Under the pieces are notes generated by a model that was not told the DNA's origin, did no database searches, and worked only from the letters and a program-made list of their open reading frames with translations. DNA of 64,000 nt. Source: Primulina eburnea (lineage: Eukaryota; Streptophyta; Magnoliopsida; Lamiales; Gesneriaceae). The translations under genes and the position numbers were made by a program. The stretch covers positions 17,269,054-17,333,053 of the forward strand of contig NC_133101.1 of assembly GCF_022965805.1 (NCBI RefSeq). Direction: 5' to 3'. How positions within the stretch are numbered: the stretch's first letter is position 1; each line of letters opens with the position of its first letter. Shown here in pieces: positions 33,763 to 46,529 of the stretch.

Positions 33763-33765
33763 CAC
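33754..33765 (-). other. primer binding site of A4, at a deletion junction
   Basis: The minus strand reads TGGTATCAGAGC and then continues TGGTCATATATCAGAG, which is pol sequence. The junction lies inside the shared CAGAGCTG. Confidence 0.85.
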
Positions 33766-33770
33766 CTGTG

Positions 33771-35396
33771 TTGGGGACCCGGGCTCTAACTCAATTCTTT
33801 TGGGATTTATTGGATCTTTGCTCGAAAATGTGGGTCAAAATTTTGCTTTTTAATATTCAATCATATGTAAACATAAAGCATGTCATTATTATTTAAACAA
33901 CCATAATGTACATACACATATGTCTGATATAAACATACACGATTATTTAAAAGTTCCGTACAAGTCTAGTACAATAACAAGTAGTCTGCTTCTACACCCG
34001 GCATCACCACACTATCAACTCTCTCTTCAACGACGTGACCCTGTACCTGCCCCACCTGTTGCCAAGTACACATACAGACAAGACAACAGCCGGATAACTC
34101 CGGTGAGAATAAATCCCAGTATAAAACATGTATGCATGCAATGTAATGAATCATATACAAAAGCATAGCGTATATCCATGTACATGAAATAAATCTAAAA
34201 CATGCAAAGGAATACAAATCTGTATTCAACATCTAGTTCTTCACTCGACTCATTTCTACTCTAGGGATCCCGGTGTGAATAAGACGGTCTGTCACCTACC
34301 CAACCACTCGGGGTGACGGTACGTCTTATTCCTAGACTTCGGTCAACTCTGTATCGAGGGTCTACACATAGAGTAAATCTACTACTATGCGTCGATACAC
34401 CGAAACGTCTAGTTTTGGCCAATCTGCCAATATCTCCTATCTCAGGACTCGAATATAAATCAATAAACAAGACATTACATAATCAAATGTAATAACAATC
34501 TAGTATGTGATTTAGGGAAACTCGCATCAAATCTGAATCGAGTTGTGCAATCCCGTGACCACATGAATTATACCTTTCGTCGCACAATGTCTGTCGAGAT
34601 CTTGAAGTCGGAATGTCGAGTCTGACAATAACAACTCTGAAAGGCAATGTAGACATGCAATATCAATTCTCAATTCAATTCAGCACATATACAATTCAAT
34701 ACTCGGTTTTGATACAATTCGACAGCATAACAGCGTAATTTCGCGATACCGATAACTCAATAACATCATACTCAATCACAAGAAACTCATACTATCATCA
34801 AAACATCAACATATATTCTGAAATCTGTAAATATCCTAACTCATATATGCTGGAAATTTCGAACAATAGCATACGGTCTCCAAATTTCGATCCGGTAACG
34901 AATATATCATGCTCAGTATATCAAGAACACATATTCTAAATCAAATCTGAATTTCCCCCAACATGAATATCTGAAATATGCTGAAACTGCAAGAAACTTA
35001 CTTCCTTTTTGTAGCCAATGATGCAAGGATCAGTAATCTCTACTCGGATTCAAAATCGGATGCACCAATCTTTCAAAACTAATGTTCTAATCTACCTTGA
35101 AGCTTGAGGATTCTTTGGAGGAGGAGCTCGGTTCTTGTTTCTGAATGAAACAATGAGGTGTCATTTCAAAGTATATATATATCATGCCAAGTGTCAACAT
35201 AAAAATCAAAGGTGGCATTTCGCATGCAGCACCGCGGGTGCGGTGGCTCAAGAGCGCGGGTGCGCTGTGCTCACGGCGAGTTCATCTAAAAGTGCAGCAC
35301 CTAGACCGCGGGTGTGGTCCCTGCATGACCGCGGGTGCGGTCTCACCACCGCGGGTGCGGTCTAGCTTGCACCGCGGGTGCGGTCTTGCTTCGCAC
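33771..35396 (-). repeat. 5' LTR of A4, outer end truncated (1626 bp)
   Basis: Matches the A LTR from its CCCCACA end (here mutated, CCCCAAC) through the TATA run and most of the GC array. It breaks off at TTCGCACA (35396), about 160 bp short of the LTR start. Confidence 0.88.
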
Positions 35397-36423
35397 AGCA
35401 ATGTATAAAAATCTATAAACAAATCATAATATAACCAATAATTCTAGTATGTGATTTTGTTGGGAAACTCAAATTAATCTAATTTGAGTTATGTCTTCCC
35501 GAATATCACATGAATTATACCTTTGTCGTCCCCGTCTGAGGAAGACGAAGTCTCGAAGTCCTATCTGTCCATCTCCAATCTGAAATGACAATATCAAATA
35601 CACTGTATCACTGTGTAGCTCAAGTTACAATCTGTTCTGATCAATACCCAACTCAGTACATAAGCTGATCAATATCTGAAAAAAATACAATCTGATTCAT
35701 ATCAACGATATCACGGTATAATCTAACTCATATCTGAATCTGATAAATCTGAATCAACTGATGTTTCAACAGTATATCAATACAGTCTTGATAACCCGGC
35801 AATCTCAACATCACGAATATCATATCAGAACTCGTAATCAATACCATATTATCATTCTTATAATTCTAACCTGTCAGTGTCTATCAAACTCAACTCAAGA
35901 TATGATGGAATTGGAAACAATCATATACAATATTATTTCTTCGATATGTCTTCATCTATATACTGAATAATCTATTCAGAATACTTAAAAATAATCATTT
36001 CTCTATTCTTCAATCAAGAATAATACAATTCTAGTATTAAATCTAAATCAATATCTTCTGAAATTCATAACAATTGCATAATCAGTCTGTTCTTTAATCT
36101 GTCTTCGATTATACAATACTTACGGTAGTAGAAACATTATATCTGAATCATATTCAATTCTAGCAACATCATATTTTCAAATCATCTCAAAACGTAATAA
36201 AACTTACGTCCTTGTGTAGCTCGTAGCGAGAGGAACATGATACTGCGTTCGGATCGAAAAGCGGATAACCGGATCTTGTACAATCAAATTTTTTTAATAT
36301 AAACCAAAGCTTGAGGTTTTCTCCAGGGAGAATTCTCGTTCCTTCCACTTTTTGAAGGAGATGAAGACCATTTACATAACAAGTTGTCTAGTGGTGACAA
36401 GTGTCCCACTCAACTTGCCATAT
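35397..36423 (-). repeat. LTR-like fragment of a relative of A and C
   Basis: About 1 kb related to, but clearly different from, the A and C LTRs. The TATGTGATTTTGTTGGGAAAC block, then ATTATACCTTTGTCGTCCCC, matches their TGTGATTTAGGGAAACTC and TATACCTTT blocks in order and orientation. It lacks both LTR ends. It is joined on one side to the A4 LTR and on the other to plus-strand pol. No gene is visible. Confidence 0.65.
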
Positions 36424-37851
36424 TTGCACTCAAGATCTGGCGCCATTATCTGTATGGCGAGAAATTTGAGATCTATTCCGATCATAAGAGCCTGAAGTAC
36501 CTCTTTTCTCAGTCAGAGTTGAACATGAGGCAGCGACGATGGCTTGATCTGCTGAAAGATTTTGATTGCGAGATCAAGTACTATCCAGGGAAGTCGAATG
36601 CAGCGGCAGACGCCTTGAGTCGAAAGGTATGTGCACTTTCCTTATCGACAGTAGGTGTATCGAATTTAGTAGAGGATTGTTGCTTGTCTGGGTTGACATT
36701 TGATACAGAGTAGACCGTTGCGACTTGCTGCGATTCAGATTGAGCCAGATCTGATTTTGAGGATCAAAGAAGCGCAGAAAACTGATCCGAGTGTTCAGAG
36801 ATCGATTGATATGGTCAGAGCTGGTCATATATCAGAGTATCAGGTTAGAGATTCTGTTCTGTATGTGAATAACCGCTTAGTAGTGCCAGAGATTTCATAT
36901 CTGAGACGACAGATTATGTCAGAAGCACACTGTAGTCGGTTCAGCATTCATCCTGGTGGAAGAAAGATGTACAATGATTTGAAGACGCAATTATGGTGGA
37001 AGCAGATGAAGACAGATATTGCAAAATTTGTTTCTAGGTGTTTGAATTGCCTGCAGGTGAAGGCAGAAAGAAAGAAGCCCGGAGGTTTACTCCAGAGTTT
37101 GTCTATTCCTGAATGGAAATGGGATCACATTTCCATGGATTTCGTGACGAAGTTACCTCGATCTTCGCGGGGCTGTGACGCGATTTGGGTTGTGATAGAG
37201 TGACTGACCAAATCAGCGTGCTTTATTCCGTACAGAATGACCTATCGACACGATCAGATGGCAGAATTGTATGTCAGAGAGGTCGTCAGATTACACGGTG
37301 TTCCGAAGTTGATCGTATCAGATCGTGATCCACGATTTACTTCTCACTTTTGGCACAGCTTGCAGCAGGCTTTGGGTACGACTTTACACCTGAGCACTGC
37401 TTATCATCCTCAGACGGACAGACAGTCAGAGCGGACTATCCAGACTTTAGAGGACATGCTGAGAGCTGTAGTACTAGACTTTGGTACTAGTTGGCAAGAT
37501 TCATTGCCGTTGTGTGAGTTTTCATACAACAACAGCTATCAAACTAGCATTGAGATGGCACCGTTCGAAGCTTTATACGGGAAAAAGTGCAGATCTCCGT
37601 TGTACTGGGATGAGATCTCTGAGGTACCAGAGTTGGGGCCTGATATGATTCGTGAGATGATCGAGAAAGTGAAGAGCATTCAAAAGAGAATGAAGACGGC
37701 ACAGGATAGGCAAGCGAAATACGCCAATATCAGACGCAGACCGTTGGTATTTGAGCAGGGAGACAGAGTATTTTTGAAAATTTCACCTTTCAGAGGCGTT
37801 GTCAGATTTGGCAAGCGTGGGAAGTTGTCTCCTAGATACGTCGGTCCATAT
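36424..37851 (+). pseudogene. pol: A5: RNase H to integrase fragment
   Basis: Begins within RNase H ([30 protein letters not shown]) and passes through AAADALSRK and the linker. The HHCC domain and integrase core ([42 protein letters not shown]) follow, up to the GPY module at PRYVGPY. Lesions: a 2-bp loss at about 36709 (CAGAGTAGACC instead of CAGAGAGTAGACC) and a stop at about 37200 in VVI. At 37851 it changes within GPYE into the 3' end of a minus-strand LTR. It keeps Glu in ISEVPE and Pro in AYHP, like the other plus-strand copies. Confidence 0.9.
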
Positions 37852-39433
37852 GGGATTTATTGGATCTTTGCTCGAAAATGTTGGTCAAAATTTTGCTTTT
37901 AACATTAATTCAAATGTATAATTAAAGCATAACATGTCTTTATAATAATTAAACAACATCATGTACATACAAGTCTGTTTAGTACAATCATACGCAAGTG
38001 TTTAAATACCAACTACAAACATAAGTAGTCCAAGTCTAATAAGCAAACACTAGAAATCTTAAACCCCCGAGATCTCCACGCTATCATCAATCTCTCATCT
38101 AGCTCGAGACCCAGATCCTGCCCCACCTGTTGCCATGCACACATACAGACACGACAACAGCCGGATAACTCCGGTGAGAACAAATCCCAGTATAAAACAT
38201 GGATGCATGCAATGTAATTAAATCAAGTACAAAAGCATGGCATATATCAATTAACATGAATTATAATCTAAGACATGTAAAAGAATACAAATCTGTATTC
38301 AACATCTAGTTCTTGACTCGACTCATTTCTACTCTAGGGATCCCGGTGTGAATAAGACGGTCTGTCACCTACCCAACCACTCGGGGTGACGGTACGTCTT
38401 ATTCCTAGACTTCGGTCAACTCTGTATCGAGGGTCTACACATAGAGTAAATCTACTACTATGCGTCGATACACCGAAACGTCTAGTTTTGGCCAATCTGC
38501 CAATATCTCCTATCTCAGGACTCGAATATAAATCAATAAACAAGACATTACATAATCAAATGTAATAACAATCTAGTATGTGATTTAGGGAAACTCGCAT
38601 CAAATCTGAATCGAGTTGTACAATCCCGTGACCACATGAATTATACCTTTTGTCGCACAATGTCTGTCGAGATCTTGAAGTCGGAATGTCGAGTCTGACA
38701 ATAACAACTCTGAAAGGCAATGTAGACATGCAATATCAATTCTCAATTCAATTCAGCACATATACAATTCAATACTCGGTTTTGATACAATTCGACAGCA
38801 TATCAGCGTAATCTCGCGATACCGATAACTCAATAACATCATACTCAATCACAAGCAACTCATACTATCATCAAAACATCAACATATATTCTGAAATCTG
38901 TAAATATCCTAACTCATATATGCTGGAAATTTCGAACAATAGTATACGGTCTCCAAATTTCGATCCGGTAACGAATATAACATGCTCAGTATATCAAGAA
39001 CACATATTCTAAATCAAATCTGAATTTCCCCCAACATGAATATCTGAAATATGCTGAAACTGCAAGAAACTTACTTCCTTTTGTAGCCAATGATGCAAGG
39101 ATCAGTAATCTCTACTCGGATTCAAAATCGGATGCACCAATCTTTCAAAACTAATGTTCTAATCTACCTTGAAGCTTGAGGATTCTTTGGAGGAGGAGCT
39201 CGGTTCTTGTTTCTGAATGAAACAATGAGGTGTCATTTCAAAGTATATATATATCATGCCAAGTGTCAACATAAAAATCAAATGTGGCATTTCGCATGCA
39301 GCACCTCGGGTGCGGTGGCTCAAGAGCGCGGGTGCTCTGTGCTCACGGCGAGTTCATCTAAAAGTGCAGCACCTAGACCGCGGGTGCAGTCCCTGCATGA
39401 CCGCGGGTGCGGTCTCACCAACGCGGGTGCGGT
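37852..39433 (-). repeat. chimeric family A LTR, both ends truncated
   Basis: From 37852 to about 38290 it matches the A1 LTR subtype (AGATCTCCACGCTATC, TTGCCATGCACACATACAGACACGAC). From about 38300 it matches the common subtype of 39447 and 46530. It ends in the GC array at 39433 and is followed by a decayed primer-site remnant (39434-39446). This looks like recombination between two LTR subtypes. Confidence 0.8.
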
Positions 39434-39446
39434 TGATAACACCTGT
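39434..39446 (-). other. remnant of leader and primer site
   Basis: TGATAACACCTGT matches the TGATACCACCTGT that normally lies between primer site and LTR in minus-strand copies, with one base changed. The rest of the internal region is gone. Confidence 0.65.
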
Positions 39447-41209
39447 TGTGGGGACCCGGGCTCTAACTCAATTCTTTTGGAATTTATTGGATCTTTGCTC
39501 GAAAATGTGGGTCAAAATTTTGCTTTTTAATATTCAATCATATGTAAACATAACGCATGTCATTATTATTTAAACACCCATAATGTACATACACATATGT
39601 CTGATATAAACATACACGATTATTTAAAAGTTCCGTACAAGTCTAGTACAATAACAAGTAGTCTGCTTCTACACCCGGCATCACCACACTATCAACTCTC
39701 TCTTCAACGACGTGACCCTGTACCTGCCCCACCTGTTTCCAAGTACACATACAGACAAGACAACAGCCGGATAACTCCGGTGAGAATAAATCCCAGTATA
39801 AAACATGTATGCATGCAATGTAATGAATCATATACAAAAGCATAGCGTATATCCATGTACATGAAATAAATCTAAAACATGTAAAGGAATACAAATCTGT
39901 ATTCAACATCTAGTTCTTCACTCGACTCATTTCTACTCTAGGGATCCCGGTGTGAATAAGACGGTCTGTCACCTACCCAACCACTCGGGGTGACGGTACG
40001 TCTTATTCCTAGACTTCGGTCAACTCTGTATCGAGGGTCTACACATAGAGTAAATCTACTACTATGCGTCGATACACCGAAACGTCTAGTTTTGGCCAAT
40101 CTGCCAATATCTCCTATCTCAGGACTCGAATATAAATCAATAAACAAGACATTACATAATCAAATGTAATAACAATCTAGTATGTGATTTAGGGAAACTC
40201 GCATCAAATCTGAATCGAGTTGTGCAATCCCGTGACCACATGAATTATACCTTTCGTCGCACAATGTCTGTCGAGATCTTGAAGTCAGAATGTCGAGTCT
40301 AACAATAACAACTCTGAAAGGCAATGTAGACATGCAATATCAATTCTCAATTCAATTCAGCACATATACAATTCAATACTCGGTTTTGATACAATTCGAC
40401 ATCATAACAGCGTAATTTCGCGATACCGATAACTCAATAACATCATACTCAATCACAAGCAACTCATACTATCATCAAAACATCAACATATATTCTGAAA
40501 TATGTAAATATCCTAACTCATATATGCTGGAAATTTCGAACAATAGCATACGGTCTCCAAATTTCGATCCGGTAACGAATATATCATGCTCAGTATATCA
40601 AGAACACATATTCTAAATCAAATCTGAATTTCCCCCAACATGAATATCTGAAATATGCTGAAACTGCAAGAAACTTACTTCCTTTTTGTAGCGAATGATG
40701 CAAGGATCAGTAATCTCTACTCGGATTCAAAATCGGATGCACCAATCTTTCAAAACTAATGTTCTAATCTACCTTGAAGCTTGAGGATTCTTTGGAGGAG
40801 GAGCTCGGTTCTTGTTTTTGAATGAAACAATGAGGTGTCATTTCAAAGTATATATATATCATGCCAAGTGTCAACATAAAAATCAAAGGTGGCATTTCGC
40901 ATGCAGCACCGCGGGTGCGGTGGCTCAAGAGCGCGGGTGCGTTGTGCTCATGACGAGTTCATCTAAAATACAGCACCTAGACCGCAGGTGCGGTCCCTGC
41001 ATGACCGCGGGTGCGGTCTCACCACCGCGGGTGCGGTCTTGCTTGCACCGCGGGTGCGGTCTTGCTTCGCACAAATCCACTAATTTCCATTCAATGCACC
41101 GCTGGTGCGGTCCTTCCTGTACCGCGGGTGCGGTTCTGATTTAAATGTCATGCATTCTTACCTTTACAAGTCTAACATCAATGCCAGTTGATAATTCTCG
41201 AGCCTTACA
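39447..41209 (-). repeat. family A LTR, left end of the tandem array (1763 bp)
   Basis: Reads TGTGGGG at 39447 and CTTACA at 41209, so both ends are present. A short deletion removes the segment between the last GC unit (about 41134) and TTCTGATTTAAATG. The polypurine tract follows at 41210-41223. It serves as the 3' LTR of element X. Confidence 0.9.
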
Positions 41210-41311
41210 TTTCTCCCCCTCTTAGACAGGAATTCGTCCTCGGACTCGTAAGCAAATAATCATGCAAGTATATACAACACAGTATAATCAAAATTGAAAG
41301 GAAGACTCACA

Positions 41312-44169
41312 TCATATGAATAGCTCGGGATGTTTCTGTCTCATCTCAGACTTTGTCTCCCAAGTTGCTTCCTCAATGCCATGACGACTCCATTGAACCA
41401 TTACAAGCGGAATGATCTTGGTTCTAAGCTGTCTCTCCTTCCGATCAAGAATCTGTATAGGTCTTTCAACATAGCTCAAGGTCTGATCTAACTCGGTTTC
41501 GTCAGGCTGAATGACATGAGAATCATCCGGCATGTATCTGCGCAACATCGATACATGAAAAACGTCATGTATACCGGACAATGAGGGAGGAAGAGCAAGT
41601 CTGTAAGCTCGATCGCCAATCTTCTCAAGTATCTCATATGGACCGACGTATCTAGGAGACAACTTCCCACGCTTGCCAAATCTGAGAACGCCTCTGAAAG
41701 GTGAAATCTTCAAAAATACTCTGTCTCCCTGCTCAAATACCAACGGTCTGCGTCTGATATTGGCGTATTTTGCTTGCCTATCCTGTGCCGTCTTCATTCT
41801 CTTTTGAATGATCTTCACTTTCTCGATCATCTCACGAATCATATCAGGCCCCAACTCTGGTACCTAAGAGATCTCATCCCAGTACAACGGAGATCTGAAC
41901 TTTTTCCCGTATAAAGCTTCGAACGGTGCCATCTCAATACTAGTCTGATAGCTGTTGTTGTATGAAAACTCACACAACGGCAATGAATCTTGCCAACTAG
42001 TACCAAAGTCTAGTACTACAGCTCTCAGCATGTCCTCTATAGTCTGGATAGTCCGCTCTGACTGTCCGTCCGTCTGATGATGATAAGCAGTGCTCAGGTG
42101 TAAAGTCGTACCCAAAGCCTGCTGCAAGCTGTGCCAAAAGTGAGAAGTATATCGTGGATCACGATCTGATACGATCGACTTCGGCACACCGTGTAATCTG
42201 ACGACCTCTCTGACATACAATTCTGCCATCTGATCGTGTCGATAGGTCATTCTGTACGGAATAAAGCACGCTGATTTGGTCAGTCTGTCTATCACAACCC
42301 AAATCGCGTCACAGCCCCACGAAGATCGAGGCAACTTCGTCACGAAATCCATGGAAATGTGATCCCATTTCCATTCAGGAATAGACAAACTCTGGAGTAA
42401 ACCTCCGGGCTTCTTTCTTTCTGCCTTCACCTGCTGGCAATTCAAACACTTAGACACAAATTTTGCAATATCTGTCTTCATCTGCTTCCACCAGAATTGC
42501 GTCTTCAAATCATTGTACATCTTTCTTCCACCAGGATGAATGCTGAACCGACTACAGTGTGCCTCTGACATGATCTGTCGTCTCAGATCTGAAATCTCTG
42601 GCACTACTAAGCGGTTATTCACATACAGAACAAAATCTCTAACCTGATACTCTGATATATGACCAGCTCTGACCATATCAATCGATCTCTGAACACTCGG
42701 ATCAGTTTTCTGCGCTTCTTTGATCCTCAAAATCAGATCTTGCTCAATCTGAATCGCAGCAAGTCGCAACGATCTACTCTCTGTATCAAATGTCAACCCA
42801 GACAAGCAACAATCCTCTACTAAATTCGATACACCTACTGTCGATAAGGAAAGAGCACATACCTTTCGACTCAAGGCATCTGCCGCTGCATTCGACTTCC
42901 CTGGATAGTACTTGATCTCGCAATCAAAATCTTTTAGCAGATCAAGCCATCGTCGCTGCCTCATGTTCAACTCTGACTGAGAAAAGAGGTACTTCAGGCT
43001 CTTATGATCGGAATAGATCTCAAATTTCTCGCCATACAGATAATGGCGCCAGATCTTGAGTGCAAAAACAATCGCCGCCTATTCAAGATCATGAATCGGA
43101 TAACGGATCTCGTGCGGCTTCAGCTGTCTAGAGGCGTACGCTATCACGTGCCCTCGCTGCATAAGAACACATCCTAGCCCTCTGTGAGATGCGTCACAAT
43201 ATACAACGAACTCACCTGTACCTGAAGGAATCGTCAAGACAGGCGCACTAGTTAGCCTCTTCTTCAGCTCTACGAAACTGGCTTCACAATCTTCGGACCA
43301 CACAAATGGCATATTTTTCTGTGTCAATTGGGTGATAGGCTTCGCTATACTGGAGAAATCTCGGATAAAACGACGATAATACCCGGCTAGACCCATGAAA
43401 CTGTGTATCTCAGGCACAGAAGTCGGTCTCGGCCAACTGATAACAGCCTCAACTTTACTCGGATCTACCGCAATACCATCTCCAGATATAATGTGACCCA
43501 TGAAAACAACCTGTCTCAGCCAAAATTCGCACTTGGACAGTTTAGCATACAATTGCTCTTTTCTCAAAGTCTTCAATACAATTCTCAGATGCTCTGCATG
43601 CTCAATCAAATTCTTCGAATATACCAAAATATCATCAATAAACACAATCACAAAATCATCTAAATATCTCTGAAAAATGCGGTTCATCAAACTCATAAAC
43701 ACCGCAGGTGCATTCGTTAAACCAAAAGGCATAACGATAAACTCGTAGTGCCCATACCTGGTCCGGAATGCAGTCTTCGGAATATCAACGTCTCTAACTC
43801 TGAGCTGATGATACCCTGATCTCAAATCAATCTTCGAGTAAACCGAAGACCCCTGTAACTGGTCAAATAAGTCGTCGATGCGAGGCAAAGGATACTTGTT
43901 CTTTACTGTTGCCTTGTTCAATTGTCTGTAATCAATACACAGTCGCATCGAACCATCTTTCTTTCTAACGAAAAGCACCGGAGCACCACAAGGAGATACA
44001 CTGGGTCTGATGTATCCCTTGGACAAAAGATCTTCCAACTGTGCTTTCAATTCTTTCAGTTCGATAGGCGCCATCCTATACGGAGCTCTCGAAATAGGAA
44101 CACTGCCTGGCACAAGATCTATGCTAAAATCTACCTCTCGAACCAGAGGCAACCCTGGAATCTCATCTG
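41312..44169 (-). pseudogene. pol: X pol: RT, RNase H, integrase
   Basis: On the minus strand it starts at [16 protein letters not shown] and runs through RT ([33 protein letters not shown]), RNase H, the HHCC domain and the integrase core, to a normal C-terminus HPELFI at 41312. Stops: TAG at 43079-43081 (DLE-stop) and the shared TAG at 41864-41866 (EIS-stop-VPE). The Glu region reads AYHHQTDGQ. Gag and the protease active site are missing. The upstream end is replaced by an inverted protease-region segment from 44165 on. Confidence 0.92.
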
Positions 44170-44406
44170 TGACTACTGTTAGACACTATATGCTTCAGTT
44201 TGAGGGGCATGAGATTGATTTAGACTGTGTAGTACTTAGTTTAGCTGATTTTGACTGTATAGTTGGCATAGACATGTTGACCAAGTACAGGGCCACTGTA
44301 GATTGTTTCCACAAGATTGTCAGATTCAGACCCGACATGACAGATGAGTGGAAATTCTACGGCAAGGGTTCCAGATCTCGGATTCCCTTAGTATCTGCTC
44401 TGACTA
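44165..44406 (+). pseudogene. inverted protease-region fragment in X, left part
   Basis: Plus-strand coding for [41 protein letters not shown] and [10 protein letters not shown], the stretch after the protease active site. It has opposite orientation to the adjoining RT. The junction shares ATCTG (44165-44169) with both partners. It is interrupted at GACTA by the D solo LTR and resumes at 46380. Confidence 0.88.
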
Positions 44407-46379
44407 TGTAATGTCCGGTTACTCGTACAAATGATAATAATGCGTTTATGTCGTTTATTATGTAGTTATTTAACTCGTTAGATTCCACGTGATGATTGAA
44501 GTATCAATATTGAGATTGAACATGACTTTTATATTGCCCATGGTATATTGAGAATGAATATATGTCTAAATAGTTAGAGTAAGATGTGTAGGTAATGATA
44601 GTGTAATGGAAGTTGTGGGAAATGAGATGTAAATATGGTAGTTCGTACGGGTTTTAGTATAATGATTTGAATATTGATCCAAATTTTGTGAGGCCTTAAC
44701 CATTAGAAAGCTAAGATATAATGCTACAACTTTCACGTTTTGGGTTTTGTCCAAATCATTGTGGAAGACAAGCCAAAAGCGCCCCGAAGTGAGTTGTGTG
44801 TATCGTCACTCCTACAATGACACATGTTAGGAGAATGGGCATAACCTTTTACTCAGACCTCCAAATGACCTGAAACCAATGGGAAATTCAAGCCAAGACA
44901 TAGAGCTACAACTTCCTAGTTTACCACTTTTCCAGATTATGAACGGAAGAGATGTTTCTGGAGCGATCTTTGACGAAGTAGTGCGCAGAGGCAGAACAGG
45001 TGGCGCCCGAGCGGTAAGATTTTACCGCCCGAGCGCCGGTACTTTACAAGCTCACCAATTTTACAGAACATATGGCGCCCGAGCGGTAGAATATGACCGC
45101 CCGAGCGCCGCCTTATATATATATGGATAAGTTTCGACTTTCTAAGCCATTTTATCAGCTCTCCACTCTTATACCAGCAAGAAACTCGAGAGAAAAATCT
45201 AAAAAACATCCTCCAAAGCTTCCTTCTTCATTCCTTTCAAAGTTTTGAGGTTAGAAGTTTATTCTCCATCACAAGAACTTCATAAGGGTGTAAGTTTTCT
45301 TCTCTTTTAGTTATGGTACATGTAGGTGACAATAAATGAATGATTTTCATCTAGTTTATGCAATAGTGACTGAATTATTGGTATATTTGACAGTATAGGA
45401 GCGAGAAACATCATCTCAAACAAGTATTCGTACGATTGGACTGTAAGTTGGCATGTTCTTGAAGTAATACATGAGTAATATTATGAATTTCAAATGCATC
45501 TCATTGTCTATTGATATATGTACATTGTTAGTATGTTTATTGATGAAAACATAGCACCATATTCCATTGTTATGTATTAAATATGTAAGGAACTCATGAA
45601 TATTGATGATGGGTGCTATGTCATGAACAAGAACATGAACATGAAAAGAAAAGGATTGATTTACATGATATAGAGCTTGTTGACATCATGGGTGGTTTTA
45701 AGTCCACCAAAGCTATTGGCCAATATATGTTCATGGGGCGTGGGGTTGCCAAAGGTTGCTCCCTGACGTCCAACACAGTAGTAGCTATATAATAAAGAAA
45801 GCACGGTAGTACAGGTCAACTAATGAAGCTCAAGTACAAAAATGAACATTGAATATATGCTACGGTATGACATGTTTTTAAGATTCATTGTTGTCAAGAC
45901 TTGATATGTATGTTCCTTCGATGCATATTGATACGTATAAGTGCCAACTTATTGAGTTTTATAAACTCACGTAGCTCATGTGTTACAGGATCAGGTAGTG
46001 AAGATGCCTAGGATGCCGGTTCGCCAATGGATGCTTGTGACGTGCCCTACCTCGACAAGAACCGGGACTTCTTATTGTATAGCTTCCGCATATGTATTGT
46101 AGTAAATTTTATATGAGGGTTTGAAACAAGTTCCATGTTATGTATGATGATACAAAGTATGTTGGTATATGAGAATATGTTTATAAATGTGTATGAATAG
46201 TATTGCTTGAGTTTTGGTGTATACAAAATATAGGGACATCATGCCAAAATTTTTATAAACCATCAAAGTGATGCCTCTTGTTTGATTTACTTCATACTAT
46301 AGTTATATCATTCAAACCTTATTTTGATTACAAGTATAAGTATCATTAATCATGTCAAGTATAGAGTAAGGGTGTGATA
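44407..46379 (+). mobile_element. D1: solo LTR of family D (1973 bp)
   Basis: Starts TGTAATGTCCGG, ends GGGTGTGATA and is flanked by GACTA on both sides (44402-44406 and 46380-46384). No internal region, primer site or polypurine tract is present, so it is a solo LTR left by LTR-LTR recombination. The 3' end is TA instead of the usual CA. It carries two GC hairpins and a TATA run. No coding sequence is seen. The parent element and its clade are unknown. Confidence 0.88.
45002..45124 (+). promoter_or_regulatory. D1 promoter: two GC hairpins and TATA
   Basis: Hairpins lie at 45002-45037 and 45074-45109 (stem GGCGCCCGAGCGGT against ACCGCCCGAGCGCC), 72 bp apart. ACAGAAC stands just before the second. 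The TATATATATAT run follows directly at 45114-45124. Confidence 0.75.
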
Positions 46380-46529
46380 GACTATGAGTAGACTGCTTCA
46401 GAGAGGAGCAAATGGATTTTTTATATATTCAGTAGATCTACTGAAGTCGAGCCCAGCATTGGCAGATCTGCCAGTGGTTTGCGAGTTTGAAGATGTAGAA
46501 ATTAGGAGGCGTTGAAAACAAAGAAATGT
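46380..46529 (+). pseudogene. inverted protease-region fragment in X, right part, plus filler
   Basis: Continues the segment cut by D1: [37 protein letters not shown], to 46497. Then 32 bp of filler of unknown origin (46498-46529) lead to the LTR end. Confidence 0.85.
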
